Source of the DNA: an uncultured Desulfobacterium sp.
GTDB taxonomy: Bacteria; Desulfobacterota; Desulfobacteria; Desulfobacterales; Desulfobacteraceae
DNA length: 22,833 nt
Direction of reading: 5' to 3'
Assembly (NCBI GenBank): GCA_937124525.1
Contig: CAKZLA010000018.1
Location: 1-22,833 of the forward strand
Position numbers and translations under genes: made by a program. This document shows positions 15,441 through 22,833 of the stretch, one piece after another. The first letter of the stretch is position 1. Each line of letters begins with the position of its first letter. Below the pieces are notes generated by a model. That model was given only the letters and a program-made list of their open reading frames with translations, was not told the origin of the DNA and ran no database searches.

Positions 15441-17699
15441 ATGAAAAAAGACAATTATGAAATAGCAGAATGTCCCTCATGCCAATGCAGATACCAGGTT
15501 CCCCAGAATTTTATGGGGAATAAGGTGTCGTGTAAAAAATGCGGCGTCAAATTTACAATTATATTTAACGAGAAAGATACAAAAAATAGCCAGAAGACCC
15601 CATTTGAACAGGGTGAAATTGAGCAAGTATCCCAAGAAGACTCCTGTTTACTATTGGGTAAACTGGCAATCAAATATAATTTTATCAGCAATGAACAACT
15701 CCAGGACGTATTGGCCATTCAAGGCGCACTCCCTCCCCCAAAAAAACAGTGCTTAGGAAAAATTTTTATGGCCAAAGGAATGATATCACAGACCCAATTG
15801 GATTTTCTAATCTCAACTCAAAAAAACTTTAAAACAAGAAAACTTGATAATAAATTTGGAACCATTGCCGTGTGCAATAACTTTGCCACCCAAGCTCAGA
15901 TAGATTGGGCGCTACAAGAACAAAACAGGCTCTTTAAAAAAACGAAACGGCTTAAATTAATCGGGGATATACTGATTGAATCTAAGGTGATGACAAAAAA
16001 CCAGCGAGATGCGATTCTTGTAAGACAAAAGCGATTTAAAGAAAATTCCCCTGCTGAAACCAAACCCCTATCTCCTATTAATGTTAAAGAAGAGAGCAAA
16101 AAAAACACAAATTTCAGCCTGTCGGTTTCAATGGATAAGCTCTTCGTCACCTTATGGATTAGCGATAAAATCAATGAACCTGTTACCGTTGAAGACATAA
16201 AACAAAGTCTTCAAATAAAAGGCATAAAACACGGCATAGTAACCGATTCTGAAATAGCGATGTGCCTTACTGAATACAATAACAAAGAACCCCAGATCAT
16301 TGCAAAGGGCGTCAAGCCGCACCCCCCAAAGAATGCCACCATTAAATATTATTTTGACACAGATCCATTAAAGGTAGGCACAATCAAAAAAGGGGGTACC
16401 ATTGATTTCAAAGAAAAGGGCGATTTGCCAAAGGTGACAACGGGAAGCTTACTTGCACAAAAAAATCCTGCTGTGGAAGGTATACCGGGAAAGGACGTGT
16501 TTGGTTACGAAATACCAGTTTCTAACCCCCAGGATACAAAGCTCATATCTGGAAAAGGAACGGTCTCCTCCCAGGACAATCTCAAAATAATGGCAACAAC
16601 AGACGGCATCCCTGAAATCTCTGCCATGGGTAAGGTTTATGTTTCTCCGGAACTAAAAATCGCCGGTAATGTTGGCGTGGAATCCGGTCATATAAATTTT
16701 AATGGTAGAATTCATGTACTCGGCTCAATACAAAATGGATATTGTGTGCAGGGTAACAGCCTGACTGCCAGAGAAATTCTCAAAGCTGAAATCAAAATGG
16801 CTGGAGATATTATTGTGAATGGTGGCATTATCGGTGCCAAAATCAAAACAGATGGAAACATCCAGGCCAGATATATTCATGACTCCCGCATTGAAGCATT
16901 CGGAGATGTTGTTGTTGAAAAGGAAATCATTGACTCACAGATTGATACAGGTGGGCAGTGCCTTGTAAATAAAGGTTCTATCCTATCTTCCCAGGTTGCT
17001 GCAAAAAAGGGAATATGTGCAATGAATATAGGCTCTGAGATTTCAAAATCATGTAACCTGATCGTTGGTGTGGATGAAAGCGTAAAAAGAGAAACGGAAC
17101 AGATAAGAACAATAATACCCCAGAAAACGGCAGAGACAAAAGAGTTAATAACTCTTCGAACTCGCCTTATGACATTACATGAAAAAATTGAAAAAAAAAT
17201 TGGGTCCTTGGTCCAAATACTGGATAGGGCCATGGTGAAACAAAGAGAACTGAAAAAAATAGTGGAAAAACTCGATCCACAAAAACATAGTGACCAGTTG
17301 ACAGATCCTGGGCGCCAATTAAAAGAGGTAATGCTCAAGATCGCAGAAGATGAAAAAAACCTTGAAGACCTTTTCAACGAACAGGATCACATCACCACTA
17401 AAATTTCCAATAACCAAAAAGACATCACCAGCGCCGAGACAGAACTCAATGAAATAAAAAACAAACTTGCAGAAATTACGGAGTGGTCAAACAGAGAAAT
17501 GGGAATTCCTGAGGTGGTGGTCAAAAAGATTATATTTGCCAATACGACCATTACCGGGATGTATTCGTCCTTGTCTATCAAACAAAATCTACACAAGGTG
17601 TTTATTAAAGAAGAGGGCTTGCCGGGTGCTGGAGAGTCTCATAAGACAGGTACAGATAGTGATAAATTAGAAAGTAGAATCACCATTAGACCGCTTTAA
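15441..17699 (+). CDS. FapA/DUF342-family protein with N-terminal zinc ribbon and four helical repeats
   Basis: A 752-residue soluble protein. It opens with a zinc ribbon of the MJ0042 kind (Cys11, Cys14, Cys31, Cys34). Four 23-residue repeats follow at 72-94, 105-127, 139-161 and 174-196, each with Gly at position 2, a Ser/Thr at 12, Gln at 15 and Gln at 23, similar to MshEN-type helical modules. The FapA/DUF342 region spans about 228-545 and includes a parallel-beta stretch with many Gly turns (about 400-540). A long charged coiled coil (about 550-685) and a short tail close it. FapA-like proteins are linked to cell-surface, flagellar or polar functions but have no settled biochemistry. The ATG has only a weak GGA upstream. 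It is monocistronic, looks AT-richer than its neighbours by eye, and sits between two MITE-like elements. Confidence 0.85.
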   Translation: MKKDNYEIAECPSCQCRYQVPQNFMGNKVSCKKCGVKFTIIFNEKDTKNSQKTPFEQGEIEQVSQEDSCLLLGKLAIKYNFISNEQLQDVLAIQGALPPPKKQCLGKIFMAKGMISQTQLDFLISTQKNFKTRKLDNKFGTIAVCNNFATQAQIDWALQEQNRLFKKTKRLKLIGDILIESKVMTKNQRDAILVRQKRFKENSPAETKPLSPINVKEESKKNTNFSLSVSMDKLFVTLWISDKINEPVTVEDIKQSLQIKGIKHGIVTDSEIAMCLTEYNNKEPQIIAKGVKPHPPKNATIKYYFDTDPLKVGTIKKGGTIDFKEKGDLPKVTTGSLLAQKNPAVEGIPGKDVFGYEIPVSNPQDTKLISGKGTVSSQDNLKIMATTDGIPEISAMGKVYVSPELKIAGNVGVESGHINFNGRIHVLGSIQNGYCVQGNSLTAREILKAEIKMAGDIIVNGGIIGAKIKTDGNIQARYIHDSRIEAFGDVVVEKEIIDSQIDTGGQCLVNKGSILSSQVAAKKGICAMNIGSEISKSCNLIVGVDESVKRETEQIRTIIPQKTAETKELITLRTRLMTLHEKIEKKIGSLVQILDRAMVKQRELKKIVEKLDPQKHSDQLTDPGRQLKEVMLKIAEDEKNLEDLFNEQDHITTKISNNQKDITSAETELNEIKNKLAEITEWSNREMGIPEVVVKKIIFANTTITGMYSSLSIKQNLHKVFIKEEGLPGAGESHKTGTDSDKLESRITIRPL

Positions 17700-17722
17700 T
17701 TTCATATGCCATCCCCCCTAAG

Positions 17723-17750
17723 AGCCTGATATTTTTTAAACAGGCTTTTA
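17723..17750 (+). terminator. Probable intrinsic terminator of the FapA-like gene
   Basis: AGCCTG (17723-17728) pairs with CAGGCT (17741-17746) around a 12-nt AT-rich loop and is followed by TTTTA. The stem is short and the T-run modest, but it lies 24 bp after the stop codon. Confidence 0.4.
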
Positions 17751-17877
17751 GTTCTACTTTGTTAGATTCCCAAATTTATCTAACAATTTTTGACGTTTCA
17801 CAGCAAAAACTCCCAAAAAGGCACTGGGTTACAGTAAAATTCATGCGATCATGGATAAGCTAACAAAGTAGAATTAG
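17748..17877. mobile_element. MITE-like element 2: 122 bp, perfect 14-bp terminal inverted repeats, TTAG duplication
   Basis: TTCTACTTTGTTAG (17752-17765) is repeated exactly in inverse orientation at 17860-17873. TTAG flanks both sides directly (17748-17751, 17874-17877). Inside the left end GTTAGAT (17761-17767) and ATCTAAC (17778-17784) form a further hairpin. No reading frame is present. The terminal repeats and interior are unlike element 1, yet length and target duplication are the same. It seems inserted at the very end of the terminator of the FapA-like gene. Confidence 0.65.
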
Positions 17878-18155
17878 AGACTGCAATGATTGGAGTTTCA
17901 TATTTCAGGTATCACCCCTGTCTATATGATCATAGCAACACTATTCATCACAGCACTTTGAACGAACTTTTATATAAAATTCAAATAGTTAACGGATCTA
18001 TATTTTAAAAGATGCAAAAATACAACACGAGTTCAATCATCGATTTTATCAAACCTATGATGGGGCAAAAAACAAAGCAAAAAACATTGACAAATCCTGC
18101 TAAGATATAGATCATAACTACAATTTTATTACATAAAAGATATAAGGAGAAATCA
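17878..18155. other. Leader region of the efflux operon
   Basis: AT-rich, no coding potential seen. TTGACA at 18087-18092 is an exact -35 box, but the -10 is unclear: TAGATC at 15 nt or CATAAC at 19 nt are both poor. AAGGAG with good spacing precedes the ATG at 18156. No regulator gene is adjacent. Confidence 0.35.
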
Positions 18156-19328
18156 ATGAGTAGTAAATCGTTGTTCGGGATATGCATCCCATTGGGGATC
18201 ATCTGTCTTTTAATGGGTTGCAATGACAAAATTGAACCCGGCACCACAGAATCCAGCCCCCCGGCAACTATCTCCACTGCTGTGGCCGTGGCAGCCATCA
18301 GCAATCAACCCTTTATTTACGAGGCCCTTGGCACCATAACCGCCCAAAATTCCAGCACCCTGTCCGGCAAAATCATGGGCACTGTCAAGGCGGTGAATGT
18401 CAAGGAAGGGGATGCGGTGAGCAAGGGAGACATCCTGGTGATTCTGGATGAACGCCAGGTGGCCGCAGGTCTGCGCCAGAGTGAAGCCGGACTTACCGGG
18501 GCCAGAAAGGCTGAAAATGCCGCCATCTCAGCCCAGAGCGCAGCCCGGGCAGGGGCAGATCTTGCCAAAGCCACCTACAAGCGATTCCAAAAATTATTCC
18601 GGGAAGAATCCGCCACCCGTCAGGAATTTGAAGAGGCCCAGGCCCGTCACCTACAGGCCCAGGCAGCCCTGGCCCAGGCCCAGGCCATGGTTTCGGCGGC
18701 CCGATCGCAGGTTCAACAGGCCAAGGCTGCGGTTTCCGGGGCCGGTATTTCCCAAAAAGATGCCACCATTCTTGCTCCCTATGACGGCATTGTCACCGCC
18801 AAGATGATCAATGTGGGCGATCTTGCCTCCCCGGGCATCCCCCTTCTAACCCTTGAAAAAATCGGGGGATTCCAGGTGGAATTTCTGGTTCCGGAACATC
18901 ATATCCAGTCAGTGCAGATGGGTCAGACCATGGAGGTCACCATCCCGGCCCTGGCAAATTTCCCCCCCATCACAGGTACCGTCAAGACCATTGCCCCCAC
19001 AGCGGATGCAAAAAGTAGATCCTTTAATGTAAAGATGACCCTTCCGGAGAGCACCATGCTCCGGTCCGGGATGTTCAGCAGGGTGAGCATTCCCGTGGGA
19101 GACGGTGGCATGCTTTTGATTCCCGAATCTGCCCAGGTCACCCAGGGACAGCTCACCGGATATTTTCTGGTGAATGACAAAAATATCGCAAGGTTTCGTC
19201 TCATGAGAACCGGAAGACACTTTAAGGATCAAATTGAAGTCATCTCAGGCGTGAAACCCGGTACCCGCTATGTTATTTCTCCTCCACCAGAATTAAAGGA
19301 TGGCATGAAAGTGGAGAGCGCATCATGA
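18156..19328 (+). CDS. RND efflux periplasmic adaptor (membrane fusion protein), lipoprotein
   Basis: A 390-residue HlyD/AcrA-family adaptor that links an inner-membrane RND pump to an outer-membrane channel. A lipoprotein signal ends in LLMGC with Cys22 as the lipidated residue. The first half of the lipoyl domain ([19 protein letters not shown], then [18 protein letters not shown]) is followed by a long Ala/Gln-rich alpha-hairpin (about 105-195), the second lipoyl half ([20 protein letters not shown]), a beta-barrel and the membrane-proximal domain. It starts after AAGGAG and its stop overlaps the pump gene's start (ATGA). The substrate cannot be told from the adaptor. Confidence 0.95.
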   Translation: MSSKSLFGICIPLGIICLLMGCNDKIEPGTTESSPPATISTAVAVAAISNQPFIYEALGTITAQNSSTLSGKIMGTVKAVNVKEGDAVSKGDILVILDERQVAAGLRQSEAGLTGARKAENAAISAQSAARAGADLAKATYKRFQKLFREESATRQEFEEAQARHLQAQAALAQAQAMVSAARSQVQQAKAAVSGAGISQKDATILAPYDGIVTAKMINVGDLASPGIPLLTLEKIGGFQVEFLVPEHHIQSVQMGQTMEVTIPALANFPPITGTVKTIAPTADAKSRSFNVKMTLPESTMLRSGMFSRVSIPVGDGGMLLIPESAQVTQGQLTGYFLVNDKNIARFRLMRTGRHFKDQIEVISGVKPGTRYVISPPPELKDGMKVESAS

Positions 19329-22300
19329 GTTTCAAGCAAGGGCCAGCAGGTAAAATCGCCGCATTTTTCATTGATTCCAAACTCACGCCGCTGATTATCA
19401 TTGCATCCATTCTTTTGGGCATTGCAGCGGTGATTGCCCTTCCCCGGGAAGAAGAACCCCAGATCATTGTTCCCATGATCGACGTGTTTGTAAAAATGCC
19501 CGGTGCCAGCGTTAAAGAGGTGGAACAGCGGGTCACCAAACCCATGGAAAAATTATTATGGGAAATCCCCGGGGTGGAATACATCTACTCCACCTCCATG
19601 CCCGGCATGTCCATGGCCGTGGTTCGATTCCTGGTGGGGCAGGACGAGGAAGCCTCCATTGTAAAGCTTCAATCCAAGCTTATGTCCAATTATGATCGGA
19701 TTCCCACAGGGGTCAGCCCCCCCCTTATCCGTCCCAGATACATTGATGATGTCCCCATCCTGGCCCTGACCTTCTGGAGCGAAGAGGTGGATCATTACCA
19801 ACTCAGACGACTCACCGCCGAGGTGGAGGATCTGGTGAAGCGGGAACCCAATGCCTCCATCACCACCATCATCGGCGGTGAGCAGCGCCAGGTGAGTGTC
19901 CGTCTGGACCCCAGCCGTCTTGCCGCCTATGGTCTGGATGTGGAGCAGGTGGCAAATCTGGTATCTGTTGCCAACCAAGCTTCTGATTCTGGTAGTTTTC
20001 CCTCACGCCAGGGTCAAATTGTCATCCACACCGGTGGTCTTCTTAAAAATGCAGAGGAAGTGGGCCGGGTGGTGATCAACGTCTCCAAGGGTCATCCTGT
20101 ATATTTAAGGGATGTGGCAGAGATTGAAGATGGCCCTGCTGATCCCGGTCAATATGTTTTTTTCGGCACCGGCCCTGCTGCCGGGGAAAAAAAGATCCCC
20201 AAAGTGGATGCCGCCCGGGGAGTCTGGCCCGCCGTCACCCTCACCGTGGCCAAAAGAAAGGGCACCAATGCCGTGGGCGTGGCAGAAAAGGTGCTGGAAC
20301 GGGTCCATGACGCCAAAGGAAGAATCATCCCGGACAACGTCCACATGACCATCACCCGTCATTATGGGGAAACAGCCGAAGAAAAATCCAACGAACTTTT
20401 GTTTCACATGCTCATTGCAGTGGTGTCCGTGACCATCCTCATATGGTTCACCCTGGGCCACCGGGAATCCGGGGTGGTGGCCTTTGCCATTCCTGTTACC
20501 CTGGCCCTGACCCTGACCACCTTTTATCTCTATGGGTACACTCTGAATCGCATCACCCTGTTTGCCCTGATTTTTTCCATCGGTATTCTGGTGGATGATG
20601 CCATTGTTGTGGTGGAAAACGTGGTGCGCCACTACCGCCTTCCTGAAAACCAGGGCCGTTCAAAATTCAAGGTGGCCATTGAAGCCGTGGATGAGGTGGG
20701 CAATCCCACCATCCTTGCCACCCTTGCGGTGATTGGTGCCATTTTGCCCATGGCCTTTGTGGGCGGTCTCATGGGGCCTTACATGCGCCCTATTCCCATG
20801 GGAGCGTCGGCGGCCATGTTCTTTTCTCTGCTGGTGGCCTTTATTGTGACCGCTTGGGCCTCGGTGCGAATGATCAAAGTGGAAGATGGCCAGGGACACG
20901 GCAGCCACGAAGGCCATGACGATGATGACTGGTCCACACGACTCTACCGGAAAATGATGGATCCCCTGCTCCACAAACCCGTGTGGCAGTGGGGGTTTTT
21001 GCTCACCGTGGCAGGCCTTTTGATCCTGGCCTGTGCCATGGTTGGGGTTGGCATGGTGCGAGTGAAGATGCTACCCTTTGATAACAAGAGTGAATTCCAG
21101 GTGATCCTGGATATGCCGGAAACCGCCACCTTGGAAGAGACCACGTCCGCTGCCATGGAGATGGGGGATTATCTGAAAACCGTCAACGAGGTGGTGGACT
21201 ATCAGATATACAGTGGCACAGCCGGGCCTTTTAACTTCAATGGTCTGGTGCGCCACTATGATCTGAGAAAAGGGCCGAGCATGGCTGATATCCAGGTGAA
21301 TCTGGCCGGTAAAAGCAAGCGGAAACAGCAAAGCCACGGCATTGCCAAACGGGTGAGACCCCCTCTTAAGGCCATTGCCGACAAGTATGGTGCCCGGGTG
21401 AAAATTGCCGAAGTACCCCCTGGGCCCCCGGTTTTATCCACCCTGGTGGCGGAAATATATGGCCCGGACTATGACCAGCAAAAGGAGCTGGCCCTTCAGG
21501 TGAGAGATATTTTTGAAACCACCGAAGGGGTGGTGGATGTGGACTGGTACATGGAAGAAGACCAGGTGCGGTATCAGTTGGACATTGACCAGGAAAAGGC
21601 GGCCCTCCACGGTATCAGTGTCAACAGAATTGCCAGAACCCTGCAGGTTGTTCTGGAGGGACGTCAGACAGGCCTTCTCCATCAGCCCCTGGAAAAAGAG
21701 GATGTGCCCATTGTGCTCCAGCCATCCCTCGCCACCCGGGCCGGGGTGGACCGTCTGGGGGCCGTGAAGATACCCGCCGCCGATGGCACCCTGTTATCCC
21801 TTTCCTCCCTTATCCGGGTACAGGAAACCCAGCCAGACCGGAGCATCTATCATAAAAATTTGATGCCTGTTATCTATGTCACCGGGGATGTGGCCGGGGC
21901 CAAGGAGAGCCCGGTGTACGCAATACTTGAGATGTGGAAAAAAATTGATGCCATAACAACCACCGAGGGCTATACCATTGCCCAGCACACGGCGGCCCTT
22001 CCGGAAAGTGACCGTCACCTGTCCATGAAATGGGACGGGGAGTGGCACATCACCTATGAGGTGTTCCGGGATCTTGGGTTTGCCTTTGGCGTGGTGCTGA
22101 TTTTGATCTTTGTACTTGTGGTGGGGTGGTTCCAGTCCTTTTCAACCCCCTTTGTGATCATGGTGGCTATTCCCTTTTCCCTCATCGGGATTTTGCCGGC
22201 CCACTGGGCCATGGGGGCTTTTTTTTCGGCCACCTCCATGATTGGTTTTATTGCTGGGGCTGGTATTGTGGTGAGAAACTCCATTATTCTGGTGGATTTC

Positions 22301-22579
22301 ATTGAGCTTAGAATTGAGCAGGGCATGCCCCTGGATCAGGCGGTTATAGATGCCGGGGCCGTGCGGTTTAGGCCCATGATGTTGACGGCGGCTGCTGTGG
22401 TGGTGGGGGCTTCGGTGATTTTGTTTGACCCCATTTTCCAGGGCCTTGCCATCTCTCTTATGGCCGGAGAAGTGGCATCCCTTTTGTTTTCCCGCATGAC
22501 GGTGCCGGTGCTCTATTTCATGGATAAACGCTGGGAGGCGGACCATGTCAAGCCATTGAATGGTAAGGAGGAAAAATGA
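19325..22579 (+). CDS. RND-family efflux pump, inner-membrane subunit
   Basis: A 1084-residue proton-driven transporter of the AcrB/MexB superfamily, with the usual two halves: TM1 (about 20-40), a large periplasmic loop, TM2-6, TM7 (about 560), the second periplasmic loop and TM8-12. The proton-relay Asp pair is in [13 protein letters not shown] of TM4 (near 420-432). The second half has [23 protein letters not shown] after TM1 and [13 protein letters not shown] after TM7 mark a clade apart from classical multidrug HAE1 pumps. Between TM6 and the interfacial helix of TM7 there is a His/Asp-rich stretch, [12 protein letters not shown] (near 520-533), facing the cytoplasm. The start and stop both overlap neighbours (ATGA), so the pump is made with its adaptor and outer-membrane partner. 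The substrate is unknown. Confidence 0.95.
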   Translation: MSFKQGPAGKIAAFFIDSKLTPLIIIASILLGIAAVIALPREEEPQIIVPMIDVFVKMPGASVKEVEQRVTKPMEKLLWEIPGVEYIYSTSMPGMSMAVVRFLVGQDEEASIVKLQSKLMSNYDRIPTGVSPPLIRPRYIDDVPILALTFWSEEVDHYQLRRLTAEVEDLVKREPNASITTIIGGEQRQVSVRLDPSRLAAYGLDVEQVANLVSVANQASDSGSFPSRQGQIVIHTGGLLKNAEEVGRVVINVSKGHPVYLRDVAEIEDGPADPGQYVFFGTGPAAGEKKIPKVDAARGVWPAVTLTVAKRKGTNAVGVAEKVLERVHDAKGRIIPDNVHMTITRHYGETAEEKSNELLFHMLIAVVSVTILIWFTLGHRESGVVAFAIPVTLALTLTTFYLYGYTLNRITLFALIFSIGILVDDAIVVVENVVRHYRLPENQGRSKFKVAIEAVDEVGNPTILATLAVIGAILPMAFVGGLMGPYMRPIPMGASAAMFFSLLVAFIVTAWASVRMIKVEDGQGHGSHEGHDDDDWSTRLYRKMMDPLLHKPVWQWGFLLTVAGLLILACAMVGVGMVRVKMLPFDNKSEFQVILDMPETATLEETTSAAMEMGDYLKTVNEVVDYQIYSGTAGPFNFNGLVRHYDLRKGPSMADIQVNLAGKSKRKQQSHGIAKRVRPPLKAIADKYGARVKIAEVPPGPPVLSTLVAEIYGPDYDQQKELALQVRDIFETTEGVVDVDWYMEEDQVRYQLDIDQEKAALHGISVNRIARTLQVVLEGRQTGLLHQPLEKEDVPIVLQPSLATRAGVDRLGAVKIPAADGTLLSLSSLIRVQETQPDRSIYHKNLMPVIYVTGDVAGAKESPVYAILEMWKKIDAITTTEGYTIAQHTAALPESDRHLSMKWDGEWHITYEVFRDLGFAFGVVLILIFVLVVGWFQSFSTPFVIMVAIPFSLIGILPAHWAMGAFFSATSMIGFIAGAGIVVRNSIILVDFIELRIEQGMPLDQAVIDAGAVRFRPMMLTAAAVVVGASVILFDPIFQGLAISLMAGEVASLLFSRMTVPVLYFMDKRWEADHVKPLNGKEEK

Positions 22580-22833
22580 TTTTTTTGCTGAAAAACGGGA
22601 GAAAGACCCTCTGGTCAGTATGGATAATGGCTGTATGTATAATGGTAATACCAGTTCAGGGCCTGGCAGCGGATCTGACCATTGAACAGGCCGTGGACAA
22701 GGCAATTTCCCATAACCCCGGACTCCAGGCAGCACAGTTCCAGACCCTTTCAGCCCGGGAGAAGATTATCCAGGCACGGTCCGGTGCCCTGCCCGAGATA
22801 TATTTCCAGGAACAGGTCAACCGCACCACCAAC
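22576..22833 (+). CDS. TolC-type outer-membrane efflux protein (5' part only)
   Basis: The first 86 codons of an outer-membrane factor, cut by the right edge. A signal peptide (basic KNGRK, then a hydrophobic stretch, likely cut after QGLAA near residue 32) comes before [18 protein letters not shown], the usual first helix of TolC-family proteins. AAGGAGG precedes the ATG, which overlaps the pump stop codon. It completes the tripartite pump. Confidence 0.92.
   Translation, partial: MIFLLKNGRKTLWSVWIMAVCIMVIPVQGLAADLTIEQAVDKAISHNPGLQAAQFQTLSAREKIIQARSGALPEIYFQEQVNRTTN

Noticed and set aside
1..22833. CRISPR arrays, tRNA or rRNA genes, toxin-antitoxin or restriction systems
   Set aside because: No regularly spaced repeats, cloverleaf-like sequences or recognisable genes of these kinds were found on either strand by eye.

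Overview
The window looks like chromosomal DNA from a Gram-negative, sulfate-reducer-like deltaproteobacterium, probably of the Desulfobacterales. This is inferred from protein flavour: cache-type chemoreceptors, a periplasmic sensor with a DQWGxFRS motif, a FapA-type DUF342 protein and a tripartite RND pump. No rRNA or marker gene fixes the taxon. The genes are of moderate GC and the spacers are AT-rich. I saw no tRNA, rRNA, CRISPR array, phage genes or intact transposase.

Region 1 (1-5975, minus strand) is a tightly packed signalling operon read right to left: a methyl-accepting chemoreceptor, a STAS anti-anti-sigma-type protein, a large GAF-PAS-PAS-PP2C-HATPase protein, and a sensor histidine kinase cut by the left edge. 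Gaps are about 10 bp or are overlaps. It combines chemoreceptor input, a serine-phosphorylation partner switch with phosphatase and kinase domains on one polypeptide, and a two-component kinase.

Region 2 (about 6490-13204, plus strand) is an aerobic respiration cluster: a DUF2231 membrane protein, a secreted DOMON (heme-binding type) protein, a copper chaperone Sco with a His/Met-rich arm, cytochrome c oxidase subunits I, III, IV and II in that unusual order, and heme O synthase CtaB. Subunit I carries the YSHPxVY signature of A2-type heme-copper oxidases. Two of these genes (sco and coxI) seem to start at non-ATG codons. A convergent RhlE-type DEAD-box helicase (13403-14794, minus) follows.

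Region 3 (14795-18155) holds one large gene. It encodes a FapA/DUF342 protein with an N-terminal zinc ribbon and four copies of a short helical repeat. It is bracketed by two small inverted-repeat elements, each 122 bp long and each flanked by a TTAG direct repeat. They look like two unrelated non-autonomous transposable elements (MITEs) with the same target-site habit.

Region 4 (18156-22833, plus) is a three-gene efflux operon: a lipoprotein periplasmic adaptor, an RND pump with a His/Asp-rich cytoplasmic loop, and a TolC-like outer-membrane channel cut by the right edge. Both internal junctions are ATGA start/stop overlaps.

I did not find a clear new defence or mobile system. The most unusual signals are the twin 122-bp elements, the repeat-fused FapA protein, the non-ATG starts in the oxidase cluster, the four-gene signalling operon, and a 12-nt homopolymer inside the sensor kinase gene.
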